Shown here piece after piece: positions 55,627 to 63,314 of a DNA stretch of 64,000 bases (its first letter is position 1; each line of letters begins with the position of its first letter). The position numbers were made by a program, and so were the translations under genes. This DNA is from Alkalicella caledoniensis (lineage in GTDB: Bacteria; Bacillota; Proteinivoracia; Proteinivoracales; Proteinivoracaceae): NCBI RefSeq assembly GCF_014467015.1, contig NZ_CP058559.1, forward strand, positions 2,232,001 through 2,296,000, written 5' to 3'. The notes below the pieces were generated by a model that was given only the letters and a program-made list of their open reading frames with translations, searched no databases and had not been told where the DNA came from.

Positions 55627-55918
55627 TGCATCAGCATCTTGTGGTTGAGGCCCTAGCGTAAGCTGTGGTCCCGGTGAGGAACCAACAATGTTAGAGATGT
55701 TTGAAGAAATGAACGAATTCTTAGTTAAAAAAGGCATGAAAGATAAAGTAAACGTCAAGTTTATTGATGTAATGGAAGATGACTTGACAGGATATGAAAA
55801 TGAAGTCGATATTTTAAATCAGGGATATCCATTGCCCATCACATTTATAGAAAAACAAGCAGCCTTTGCAGGGAAAGTAGACAATCAAAAACTCTACTCT
55901 ATTTTAAAAAGATTCTAG
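55627..55918 (+). pseudogene. 3' part of the IS-split thioredoxin-like gene with in-frame TGA (candidate Sec codon)
   Basis: Continuing the frame of 53919-53965, this part reads VASASCG, then TGA (55646-55648), then GPSVSCGPGEEPTMLEMFEE and on to YPLPITFIEKQAAFAGKV..ILKRF. The YPLPITF segment looks like the cis-Pro strand of thioredoxin folds, and Cys21-Gly22-TGA23 sits where the redox motif should be. A GG-loop hairpin lies 18-36 nt downstream. If TGA is selenocysteine, the intact gene encoded a 112-residue redox selenoprotein of the ars operon. Alone, an ATG at 55688 could yield 76 residues without the motif. Now disrupted. Confidence 0.7.
55666..55684 (+). promoter_or_regulatory. Candidate bacterial SECIS element
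   Basis: TGGTCC pairs with GG-A-ACCA (one bulged A) around the loop CGGTGA, whose GG sits near the loop start. The loop begins 23 nt after the TGA, within the usual bacterial SECIS distance. A second, closer stem (AGC-GTAA-GCT) is also possible. Confidence 0.5.
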
Positions 55919-55920
55919 GC

Positions 55921-55959
55921 AAAATAATAACAGCCCTATGAAAGGGCTGTTATTATTTT
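55921..55959. terminator. Bidirectional terminator
   Basis: AAAATAATAACAGCCC pairs with GGGCTGTTATTATTTT around a 7-nt loop, between the split ars-operon gene and convergent nagA. Confidence 0.9.
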
Positions 55960-55969
55960 GCAAATTTAT

Positions 55970-57097
55970 TTAAATCACTTGCTTTCCTTTAACAAAAACA
56001 TGCTTAATATGAAATTTTTCATCCATTAACATTAAATCAGCATATTTTCCTACAGCTACACTGCCTGTTATATCATCTACTCCAATTAGTTTGGCAGGAT
56101 TGATTGAAGCTGCCTTAAGGGCATCTTCCAAGGGGATGCCAAAATCTACACAGTTTTTTACGCAACTCATGAGATTAGTTGTTGATCCAGCAATTGTTCC
56201 GTTTTCTAAGGTGGCAGTGGAATCCTTCACAATTACTTTCTGTCCACCTAACTCATATATACCATCTGAAAGGCCACAGGCACACATACTATCACTTACC
56301 AATATAATCCTCTCAGCCCCTACAGTTTTAAAGGTAGAGCGTATGACGGCAGGGTGTACATGAATACCGTCACAAATAAGCTCGCAACTAACGTTGCTAT
56401 CAAATGCTGCGCCCACGAGGCCAGGGGAACGATGTGTAAAAGGTGCCATGGCATTGTAAAGATGTGTTATATTGGAGGCTCCCAAATCAATAGCTTTCAT
56501 TGAGATATCATAATCAGCCGTTGTGTGAGCTAATGAAATAACAGTAGAGTCTTTCAGTGAACTAGTAAACTGGTCACTTCCATCCAATTCAGGGGAAAGG
56601 CAACAGACCCTAATATTATTTCCACTAGACTCATTTAGTCTGTGGAACATTTCAATATCAGGATTTTTTAGATTATCTCCGGACTGGGCACCCTTTTTAA
56701 GCTCGTTGAAAAAAGGTCCTTCCATATTGATCCCATGCATATATGCACCTTTTTTGTTCTCCCTTATAAAATCCTTTGCGATCTTAAATATGCTATGTAA
56801 CTTTTCTTCACTTAAAGACATAGAAGTTCCAAGGAAGGACGTTATTCCATTATGTGCTAGATATGTTGAGATGGTTTCTAAGGATGATATTTTACCATCG
56901 CAAAAGTCGCATCCATTACAACCATGGGTGTGGATATCAATCAAGCCGGGAACGACATAAAGTCCTTTAGCATCGATTGTTGCTTTTTCCACAACCTCAC
57001 CTATAGTATCTATAATTTCACCGGATAACTTAATGTCTTGCTGTTTGAATGAAAAATTATCACCTAAAACTTGCCCGTTCTTTATAACGGTAGTCAT
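55970..57097 (-). CDS. nagA: N-acetylglucosamine-6-phosphate deacetylase
   Basis: 375 residues, an amidohydrolase that removes acetate from GlcNAc-6-P. Metal-site motifs VPGLIDIHTHGCNGCDF, AHTTADYD, THLYNAMAPFTHRSPG and LVSDSMCACG are seen. It lies 8 bp after nagB in a minus-strand operon. It would process GlcNAc-6-P made by MurQ action on MurNAc-6-P from the divergent operon. AGTAGGTGAT precedes the ATG. Confidence 0.96.
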   Translation of the reverse strand: MTTVIKNGQVLGDNFSFKQQDIKLSGEIIDTIGEVVEKATIDAKGLYVVPGLIDIHTHGCNGCDFCDGKISSLETISTYLAHNGITSFLGTSMSLSEEKLHSIFKIAKDFIRENKKGAYMHGINMEGPFFNELKKGAQSGDNLKNPDIEMFHRLNESSGNNIRVCCLSPELDGSDQFTSSLKDSTVISLAHTTADYDISMKAIDLGASNITHLYNAMAPFTHRSPGLVGAAFDSNVSCELICDGIHVHPAVIRSTFKTVGAERIILVSDSMCACGLSDGIYELGGQKVIVKDSTATLENGTIAGSTTNLMSCVKNCVDFGIPLEDALKAASINPAKLIGVDDITGSVAVGKYADLMLMDEKFHIKHVFVKGKQVI

Positions 57098-57105
57098 TTT
57101 ATCAC

Positions 57106-57879
57106 CTACTTTTTTGGCATGTTAAACTGTTCTACACTTTCTGGATGCTTACTCATAATTTCAGATAGTGCCCCTTCGTCTGCCACAACTGTTAAGTCAT
57201 TGTGTAGTTGTAAAATCGAAGCAGGAACACCCGGTGTTATGGGGCCAAAAAGGGAATCATATAAAATCTTGGATTTGCCCTCACCGCTGGCCAATAATAG
57301 GATTTTCTTCGCCTGCATTATACTTTTAATACCCATGGTATATGCATGGGTAGGCACCTCTTCCTTGGAGTCAAAAAATCTTGCATTGGCTTCAATGGTT
57401 TTGTCGTCAAGCTTAACGCAATGGGTTTCTTTTTCAAAAGCCTCGTTTGGTTCGTTAAATCCAATATGACCATTATGGCCGATTCCAAGTAGCTGTATAT
57501 CAATTCCACCTAGTTGTTTAATAATATTATTATAACGTTTACACTCAAGCTGGGCATCTTTTTCCATGCCATCAGGGATATAAGTATTCTTTAGGTTAAT
57601 ATTTATGTGTTTAAAGAAGTTTTCATACATGTAATAATAGTAACTTTGATCACTGTCTGCTTTAATGCCACAGTATTCATCGAGGTTTACTGACTTAATC
57701 TTAGAAAAATCAATGTCTCCTTTTTCATACCATTCAATTAGCTGCTTGTACACTCCTGTGGGTGTTGAACCAGTGGCTAAACCTACAACACTTTTTGTAT
57801 TTAATATAACTTGTGCTGAAAGGATATTGGCAGCCTTGCGACTCATATCTTGATAATCACGTGCAAAAAGTATTTTCAT
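57106..57879 (-). CDS. nagB: Glucosamine-6-phosphate deaminase
   Basis: 257 residues. It converts glucosamine-6-P to fructose-6-P and ammonia. GLATGSTPTGVYKQLIEW, NLDEYCGI, LLGIGHNGHIGFNEPNEAF are diagnostic of NagB. It is the first gene of nagB-nagA, divergent from murR, so both operons share a 242-bp control region. AAAGGGGTAGTAAG precedes the ATG. Confidence 0.97.
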   Translation of the reverse strand: MKILFARDYQDMSRKAANILSAQVILNTKSVVGLATGSTPTGVYKQLIEWYEKGDIDFSKIKSVNLDEYCGIKADSDQSYYYYMYENFFKHININLKNTYIPDGMEKDAQLECKRYNNIIKQLGGIDIQLLGIGHNGHIGFNEPNEAFEKETHCVKLDDKTIEANARFFDSKEEVPTHAYTMGIKSIMQAKKILLLASGEGKSKILYDSLFGPITPGVPASILQLHNDLTVVADEGALSEIMSKHPESVEQFNMPKK

Positions 57880-57987
57880 CTTACTACCCCTTTTCCTTAA
57901 GAATCATTTTCTTATTCCATTTAAATGGATATTAACATAGGGTCTTCTAAACGTCAATTGTAGAACTCATATATTTAAATAAAAACT

Positions 57988-58094
57988 TGAAAGTTTCATA
58001 TATTTTTGATAAATTAGATGGAAACATCCACTTATTGAAACAAAGTTTCGTTTGTGGCATATTTCGTTGACACTTAGGTTCATGGTGATAAAAT
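57988..58094 (+). promoter_or_regulatory. murR promoter with two candidate operators
   Basis: TTGACA (58067) and TAAAAT (58089) are 16 bp apart upstream of murR. Two dyads, TGAAA-G-TTTCA (57988-57998) and GAAAC-AAA-GTTTC (58037-58049), share a GAAA/TTTC core and are probable RpiR-family binding sites controlling the divergent operons. Confidence 0.6.
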
Positions 58095-58121
58095 AAAAGT
58101 AAGATAAGCGAGGTAGCTAAA

Positions 58122-58967
58122 ATGAAAAGTGTAATTGTAAGATTGAGGGAGTACTATAACGAAGCAAGCACAACTGAGAAGGAAATAGTTAAGTACGTAA
58201 TAAAACATCCAGAAGAAACATCTCAAATGACCGTTTATAAGCTTGCAGAAAAGACCTTCTCATCACCGGCTTCTATTATTAGAATGTGCCAGAAAAATGG
58301 ATTTGGAGGATTTAAGGATTTTAGTAAGGCTTTGATCTTTGAGTTAGCCATGCGTTCCCAGAATCAATCCGCTGAAAAAAGTGAAATAACAAAATCCGAT
58401 AGAATCGAGGATATAATCGAAAAAGTCACCTACAAAAACATTATATCCTTAGAGGACACCAAAAATCTCATGGACCCTGAAACCCTAAATAAAAGTATTC
58501 AATTACTAATCAATAGTGAAAACATATGTATATATGGCATTGGATCCTCACTTATCGTTGCAAAGGATGCCCAACAAAAGTTCATGAGGCTAAATAAACA
58601 TTGTTCTGTAAGTGATGACTGGCATTTACAATTATTATCAGCAAGAAACATGTCAGATAGAGATGTTGGAATAATCGTATCATACTCAGGTCAGACCGCA
58701 GAGATGATAGAATGTGCCAATACCATGAAGGAAAATGGAGTAAAGATTATATCAATTACAAAATACGGAACATCACCCATTGTTGAAATTTGTGATTACA
58801 ACATATTTGTTGCTGCAAATGAATCAACATTTAGGAGTGGTGCTATGTCTTCGAGAATATCGCAGCTTAATGTTATTGATATATTATATACTGGTTTTGC
58901 AAATACGCAATATGAGAAATCCCTTCAATTAATTGCTAAAACACATATCAGAAAGGGGAATAACTAA
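58122..58967 (+). CDS. murR: MurR/RpiR family transcriptional regulator
   Basis: 281 residues. An N-terminal RpiR helix-turn-helix (MTVYKLAEKTFSSPASIIRMCQKNGFGGFKDF, read in parts) and a C-terminal SIS sugar-phosphate domain (IYGIGSSLIVAKDAQQKFMRL, IIVSYSGQTAEMIE). It heads the operon with murQ, whose ATG overlaps its stop. It likely senses MurNAc-6-P and controls murQ, the PTS gene and perhaps nagBA. Confidence 0.93.
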   Translation: MKSVIVRLREYYNEASTTEKEIVKYVIKHPEETSQMTVYKLAEKTFSSPASIIRMCQKNGFGGFKDFSKALIFELAMRSQNQSAEKSEITKSDRIEDIIEKVTYKNIISLEDTKNLMDPETLNKSIQLLINSENICIYGIGSSLIVAKDAQQKFMRLNKHCSVSDDWHLQLLSARNMSDRDVGIIVSYSGQTAEMIECANTMKENGVKIISITKYGTSPIVEICDYNIFVAANESTFRSGAMSSRISQLNVIDILYTGFANTQYEKSLQLIAKTHIRKGNN

Positions 58968-59860
58968 TGATAGATTTAAATAGTATGTCAACAGAACAAA
59001 GGAATAATAAAACATTAGATTTAGATACAATGTCAATAACTGATGCCTTAAACACTATGAATGAAGAAGACGCTAAGGTTCCAGAAGCCATAAAAAAAGT
59101 AATCCCCCAAATTGAAAAGGCTGTAAAAGGTGTAATAGCAGCTTTTGAAAAAGGTGGAAGACTAATTTATATGGGCGCAGGTACCAGTGGTAGACTAGGT
59201 GTGTTAGATGCAGTGGAATGCCCTCCAACCTTTGGCACTCCACCAGAAAAGGTTGTTGGACTGATAGCAGGAGGAGAGAAAGCCTTTGTTAAAGCAGTTG
59301 AGGGTGCTGAAGATAGTATAACAATGGGTGTAGAGGATCTTAAAGAGATTGGTCTTACCCCAGAGGATATTGTGATAGGAATAGCTGCCAGCGGTAGGAC
59401 TCCATATGTTATAGCTGCTTTAGATTATGCGAAAAAGGTAGGGTGTGAAACAGTTGGTATATCCTGCAATAAAGATTCAGCTGTGGGTTTAGCAGCTGAT
59501 ATAGCCATAGAGATTGTTGTTGGACCTGAGGTATTAACAGGGTCCACAAGATTAAAAGCCGGTACCGCGCAAAAAATGGTGTTAAATATGATATCTACTA
59601 CTGCCATGGTTGGCATTGGGAAAGTCTATAAAAATTTAATGGTAGATGTCCAGAGGACCAATAAAAAGCTTGAAACTAGGGCAGAAAATATCATTATGAA
59701 TGCCACTGAAGTTGATAGGGATACTGCAAAGGAAGTTTTGGAAAAAGCTGAGGGCAGTGTTAAGTTTGCAATAACTATGATTTTACTAAACTGTGATTTG
59801 CAAACAGCTAAAGAGAAATTAATTTTGGCCAATGGCCATATTAGGAAAACCCTAATATAA
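58967..59860 (+). CDS. murQ: N-acetylmuramic acid 6-phosphate etherase
   Basis: 297 residues. It cleaves the lactyl ether of MurNAc-6-P to give GlcNAc-6-P and D-lactate. Motifs IYMGAGTSGRLGVLDAVECPPTFG, GIAASGRTPYV and GSTRLKAGTAQKMVLNM are diagnostic, with a C-terminal UBA-like helix region. It overlaps murR by 1 bp and precedes the MurNAc PTS gene. Product passes to NagA/NagB encoded divergently. Confidence 0.97.
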   Translation: MIDLNSMSTEQRNNKTLDLDTMSITDALNTMNEEDAKVPEAIKKVIPQIEKAVKGVIAAFEKGGRLIYMGAGTSGRLGVLDAVECPPTFGTPPEKVVGLIAGGEKAFVKAVEGAEDSITMGVEDLKEIGLTPEDIVIGIAASGRTPYVIAALDYAKKVGCETVGISCNKDSAVGLAADIAIEIVVGPEVLTGSTRLKAGTAQKMVLNMISTTAMVGIGKVYKNLMVDVQRTNKKLETRAENIIMNATEVDRDTAKEVLEKAEGSVKFAITMILLNCDLQTAKEKLILANGHIRKTLI

Positions 59861-59887
59861 AATAAAAAAAGGAAGAGGTGTTTTCAG

Positions 59888-61309
59888 ATGGCGACTAACA
59901 AAGAATTAGCCAGCAAAATCCTTGAATTAGTTGGTGGTAAAAGCAATGTCAAAGCTGCAACTAATTGTATGACCAGATTACGTCTTCGAATCAAGGATAC
60001 TTCAAAAGTTAAAGTGGATGAACTAAAATCCACCGAGGGAGTAATGGGTGTTGTAGAGTCTGATACCCTGCAGGTTGTTGTGGGACCTGGAAAAGCTAAA
60101 AAACTTGCAGATATTTTTAACGATGAACTAGGAGTACCTAAGGATTCAGTGGTTACTGAAGACTGGCAAGAAAATAAAGCAAGTGTTAAGGCTGGACAAA
60201 AGAAAGGTGCTTTAAAAGCAGGCCTAGAAACAATAGCCGGAATCTTTATACCTCTTATACCTGCAATTATTGCAGCGGGTATTTTTAACGGATTTGCATC
60301 CCTAATTGGTACAATGCAAGGTCAAGAAGTTATAAGTGGTGATACATGGGAATTTATCCGTCTAATGTTCTCGCTAATAGGATCTGGTTTCTTAGGTTAC
60401 TTCGCAATATATACAGGTGTTAATGCAGCCAAAAGATTTGGAGCAACTGAAGCCCTAGGTGGTATGATAGGTGCCATGACCATAGGTTCTCAAATTGTTA
60501 ATATATCTCAAATGTTTGGTCTGTATGACGCAGACGTTCCATTAAACTCAATTCTAACTACTGGAAAAGGTGGTATCATTGGTGTTATCATCGGTGTTTA
60601 TTTATTAGCTAAAGTAGAGAAAGCTGTTAGGAAAGTAGTGCCCGATGTTTTAGATCTTATTGTAACTCCTCTAGTTACATTATTAGTAGTTGGTTTAGCA
60701 CTTGTACTAGTTATTATGCCAGTTTCAGGATTTGCTTCAGACATTCTAGTTGATGGATTAAGTGTTATCATCAACTCTGATAACACAATTGTAAGTATAA
60801 TATCTGGATATGTTTTAGCAGCACTTTTCTTACCAATGGTTCTTTTAGGCTTACACCATGGTCTTATCCCAATATATGCAATCCAGCTAGAAGCCATGGG
60901 TGGGGTATCCCTATTCCCTGTACTTGCAATGGCTGGTGCTGGTCAAGTTGGTGCAGCTATAGCTATATACCTAAAAGCAAAAAAAGTTAATAACAAAAGG
61001 ATGCAGTCAGTTATTACAGGTGCACTACCAGCAGGTATTCTAGGAATTGGTGAACCGCTAATATACGGTGTTACACTTCCATTGGGTAAACCATTTATAA
61101 CTGCAGGTTTAGGTGCTGGTTTCGGTGGAGCCTATGTAATGGCTACAAACGTAATGGCTTCAGCATGGGGACCATCAGGTCTTGTTGCGCTACCACTTAT
61201 GCATGCAGATAAAATCATCCATTTCTTCTTTGGTATCGTTATATCCTATATAGGTGGTTTCATCATAACAAATATCTTTATCAACTCTAAAGACGTAGAA
61301 AATGTATAA
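59888..61309 (+). CDS. murP: PTS EIIBC component, MurNAc type
   Basis: 473 residues. The N-terminal EIIB domain has the phospho-Cys in AATNCMTRLRLR (Cys27). The EIIC membrane domain follows (about 115-470), with GIFIPLIPAIIAAGIFNGF and GIGEPLIYGVTLPLGKPF. There is no EIIA domain, so a glucose-type EIIA from elsewhere is needed, as for MurP. Its position between murQ and mupG supports MurNAc (or MurNAc-GlcNAc) uptake with phosphorylation. AGGAAGAGGTG precedes the ATG. Confidence 0.92.
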   Translation: MATNKELASKILELVGGKSNVKAATNCMTRLRLRIKDTSKVKVDELKSTEGVMGVVESDTLQVVVGPGKAKKLADIFNDELGVPKDSVVTEDWQENKASVKAGQKKGALKAGLETIAGIFIPLIPAIIAAGIFNGFASLIGTMQGQEVISGDTWEFIRLMFSLIGSGFLGYFAIYTGVNAAKRFGATEALGGMIGAMTIGSQIVNISQMFGLYDADVPLNSILTTGKGGIIGVIIGVYLLAKVEKAVRKVVPDVLDLIVTPLVTLLVVGLALVLVIMPVSGFASDILVDGLSVIINSDNTIVSIISGYVLAALFLPMVLLGLHHGLIPIYAIQLEAMGGVSLFPVLAMAGAGQVGAAIAIYLKAKKVNNKRMQSVITGALPAGILGIGEPLIYGVTLPLGKPFITAGLGAGFGGAYVMATNVMASAWGPSGLVALPLMHADKIIHFFFGIVISYIGGFIITNIFINSKDVENV

Positions 61310-62345
61310 TAAATTAGGATTATCCGTTTACGTATCTACCTTTGATACCCAAATGGATATGCTAGAAAAATTTAAGGGGAGTGGATACTATGTATTCACT
61401 TCCTTCCATATCCAAGAGGAGTTTAACGATACCTATTTGACTAAATCAAAACAAATGTGTAATTGGCTCAAAGAAATGGGATTTCAGATAATAGCAGATG
61501 TATCCCCAAAAACCCTTTCTATTTTTGAAAAAGATTCTATCATTGGCTTTGCTAAGGAAATGAGCATTGATGTATTACGGTTGGACTATGGTTTTACTGA
61601 AGAAGAAATACTTCATGTGGCAAAATACTATCCAATATCATTTAATGCATCCACAGACGATGTGTCTGTTGCTAAGAAAATATTAGAAATGGGAACTGAA
61701 GTATTTGCCTTACACAACTTTTACCCAAGACCGGAAACTGGCCTAGATGACCACTTCTTTAACCACATGAACACAAAACTACAAGAAGCAGGTATAAAAG
61801 CTTTGGCTTTCATACCAGGGGATGAAACTAAAAGGGCACCTATCCACGAAGGGTTGCCAACCTTGGAAAAGCACCGGAGTATACCGCCATATATAGCTTA
61901 CCTGGATCTAGCTATAAACTTCGGTGTAGATGGAATTTTTGTTGGAGACGTTAAAATCTCTGATCAACAAAGCAATTTAATATCAGGCTATCTCAAAGAT
62001 GGAATAATCAGTATACCCGTGGATTTCCCCCAAGGTTATAGCTACCTATACAATGGGGTCTTTACCATAAGAGTCGACTCGCCAAGGGCAATTATGCGCC
62101 TACAAGAATCAAGGGAGTACTCTTGCAATGGAGAAAAACAACAACCATATAATTGCGTAGAAAGAACCATAGGCTCCATAACAATGGACAATATTAAATA
62201 TGGTAGATACTCAGGTGAAATCCAAATTGTAAGAGAAGCCTTAGCCCAAGACGAAAGAGTAAATGTAATCGGCAACATAAAACCTGAATACCTAAGGATA
62301 ATGAACTGTGTCAAAAACACCAAAAAAATAAGGTTTGTAAAATAA
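61302..62345 (+). CDS. mupG: MupG/DUF871 family protein (6-phospho-N-acetylmuramidase)
   Basis: 347 residues. A TIM-barrel N-terminal part (LGLSVYVSTFDTQMDMLEKFKG, LRLDYGFTEEEI, FALHNFYPRPETGLDDHFF) is followed by a smaller C-terminal domain. In S. aureus, MupG cleaves MurNAc-6-P-GlcNAc, the imported PTS disaccharide, to MurNAc-6-P and GlcNAc. This fits a murR-murQ-murP-mupG recycling operon. It overlaps the PTS gene by 8 bp and ends in a terminator. Confidence 0.94.
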   Translation: MYNKLGLSVYVSTFDTQMDMLEKFKGSGYYVFTSFHIQEEFNDTYLTKSKQMCNWLKEMGFQIIADVSPKTLSIFEKDSIIGFAKEMSIDVLRLDYGFTEEEILHVAKYYPISFNASTDDVSVAKKILEMGTEVFALHNFYPRPETGLDDHFFNHMNTKLQEAGIKALAFIPGDETKRAPIHEGLPTLEKHRSIPPYIAYLDLAINFGVDGIFVGDVKISDQQSNLISGYLKDGIISIPVDFPQGYSYLYNGVFTIRVDSPRAIMRLQESREYSCNGEKQQPYNCVERTIGSITMDNIKYGRYSGEIQIVREALAQDERVNVIGNIKPEYLRIMNCVKNTKKIRFVK

Positions 62346-62370
62346 ACACCCTTTGTTGGGTGTTTATTTT
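62344..62370 (+). terminator. Terminator of the mur operon
   Basis: AAACACCC-TTTGTT-GGGTGTTT followed by ATTTT directly after the mupG stop. Confidence 0.88.
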
Positions 62371-62377
62371 CGGTAGG

Positions 62378-62399
62378 GGCAGGGCTCCGTACCTGCCCG
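62378..62399. repeat. Dispersed hairpin repeat, copy B
   Basis: GGCAGGGCT-CC-GTACCTGCCCG matches copy A at 24678-24699 apart from the two central bases. Both copies are intergenic. Confidence 0.55.
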
Positions 62400-62512
62400 G
62401 ACCCACGAAAATGTCAAGGATATTGATCGAAGAGTAAAATTGTATAAACTTGAATACATCTACAATTCACTGTAAAATTAAATGAATAACCTGAAAAAAC
62501 GGAGTGAGTCAA

Positions 62513-62863
62513 ATGAACAACGAAAAATACTGGAAAGCATTAGAACACTTAGTTTCCACATCAAAGATAATAATAGACAGACCCAAAGGAACCCGCCACC
62601 CAACAGCAACGCAAATAATCTACCCACTAGATTACGGATACTTAGAAGGGACATCAGCAGGAGATGGAGAAGGAATAGATGTATGGCTAGGAACTCAAAA
62701 AGAAAGACAAGTAGATGCCATAATATGCAGTGTAGACCTAACCAAACGAGACGCAGAAATCAAAATCCTAATAGGTTGCACAGAACAAGAAAAAGAGACA
62801 ATACATAAGTTCCACAATCAGCTTGAACCAATTAGCGGGATGCTGATAAAAAGAAGCAAATAA
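62513..62863 (+). CDS. Small inorganic-pyrophosphatase-like protein
   Basis: 116 residues. IDRPKGTRHPTATQIIYPLDYGYLEGTSAGDGEGIDVWLG, read in parts, follows the type I pyrophosphatase pattern (PKGS..., YPxxYGxIPGT, DGDPLDV), keeping the acidic metal-site residues. It is shorter than true family I enzymes (about 175 residues) and diverged, so PPi hydrolysis is likely but unproven. ATG 62513 with GGAG 9 nt upstream; a GTG at 62504 is less likely. A short hairpin follows. Confidence 0.8.
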   Translation: MNNEKYWKALEHLVSTSKIIIDRPKGTRHPTATQIIYPLDYGYLEGTSAGDGEGIDVWLGTQKERQVDAIICSVDLTKRDAEIKILIGCTEQEKETIHKFHNQLEPISGMLIKRSK

Positions 62864-62882
62864 ACCCCTATGAAGGGGTTTA
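62861..62882 (+). terminator. Short terminator-like hairpin
   Basis: AAACCCCT-ATGA-AGGGGTTT overlaps the stop of the pyrophosphatase-like gene. The following T-run is short, so efficiency is uncertain. Confidence 0.65.
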
Positions 62883-62975
62883 CTAGGAGTTGCAAAAATT
62901 TGCTTTATCTATAAGCTATAAGCTAAAAGCCAACTGCCTAATTATTAAAGAATTATTAAATCTATATAGATAATA

Positions 62976-63262
62976 TTGTAAAAAAATGATAATTTAGGCT
63001 ATAATCTATTCATAACGTAGAATGGAAGGGGTTAAAAAATGATAATTACTACTTGCTAACTTTATTATCAACAGGATAATTAGTGCAAAAGTTGTACGCC
63101 TATTTGGGTCTGTACTTCTATTTGTTATGCAAGTAGAGTTAATATAGATTAAATCATTTTTAACTACCTATATCCTGGTATTCAATTACCATGATAAGAC
63201 ATGCAAATCCCAATGATTTTAACCTGTAATTAGCTTCTAATTACAGGTTTATATTTTTAGGC
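62976..63262 (+). promoter_or_regulatory. Leader with leader peptide and attenuator upstream of a GNAT gene
   Basis: TTGTAA (62976) and TATAAT (63000) form a likely promoter with an 18-bp spacer. The RNA carries GGAAGGGG and a 6-codon ORF, then about 160 nt with local stems (CTTCTA..TTG/CAAGTAGAG; TGGTA/TACCA). It ends in a perfect terminator AACCTGTAATTAG-CTT-CTAATTACAGGTT (63221-63249) with TATATTTTT, 56 bp before the GNAT start. TAATTAG at 63077-63083 could pair with CTAATTA of the terminator, acting as antiterminator. Confidence 0.65.
63039..63059 (+). CDS. Putative leader peptide, 6 residues (MIITTC)
   Basis: ATG ATA ATT ACT ACT TGC TAA, 7-8 nt after GGAAGGGG. Its position early in a leader with a terminator resembles leader peptides of drug-inducible resistance genes. 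Too short to prove by sequence alone. Confidence 0.45.
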   Translation: MIITTC

Positions 63263-63314
63263 AGACTGAATAGGCCCTTTGTATGTTTTAAAAAAACTTA
63301 AGGGGGAAATGAAG

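Noticed and set aside
62482-62808. 108-codon Arg/Asn-rich frame over the pyrophosphatase-like gene
   Set aside because: It is a shadow in another frame; the overlapping frame has family motifs and the ribosome site.
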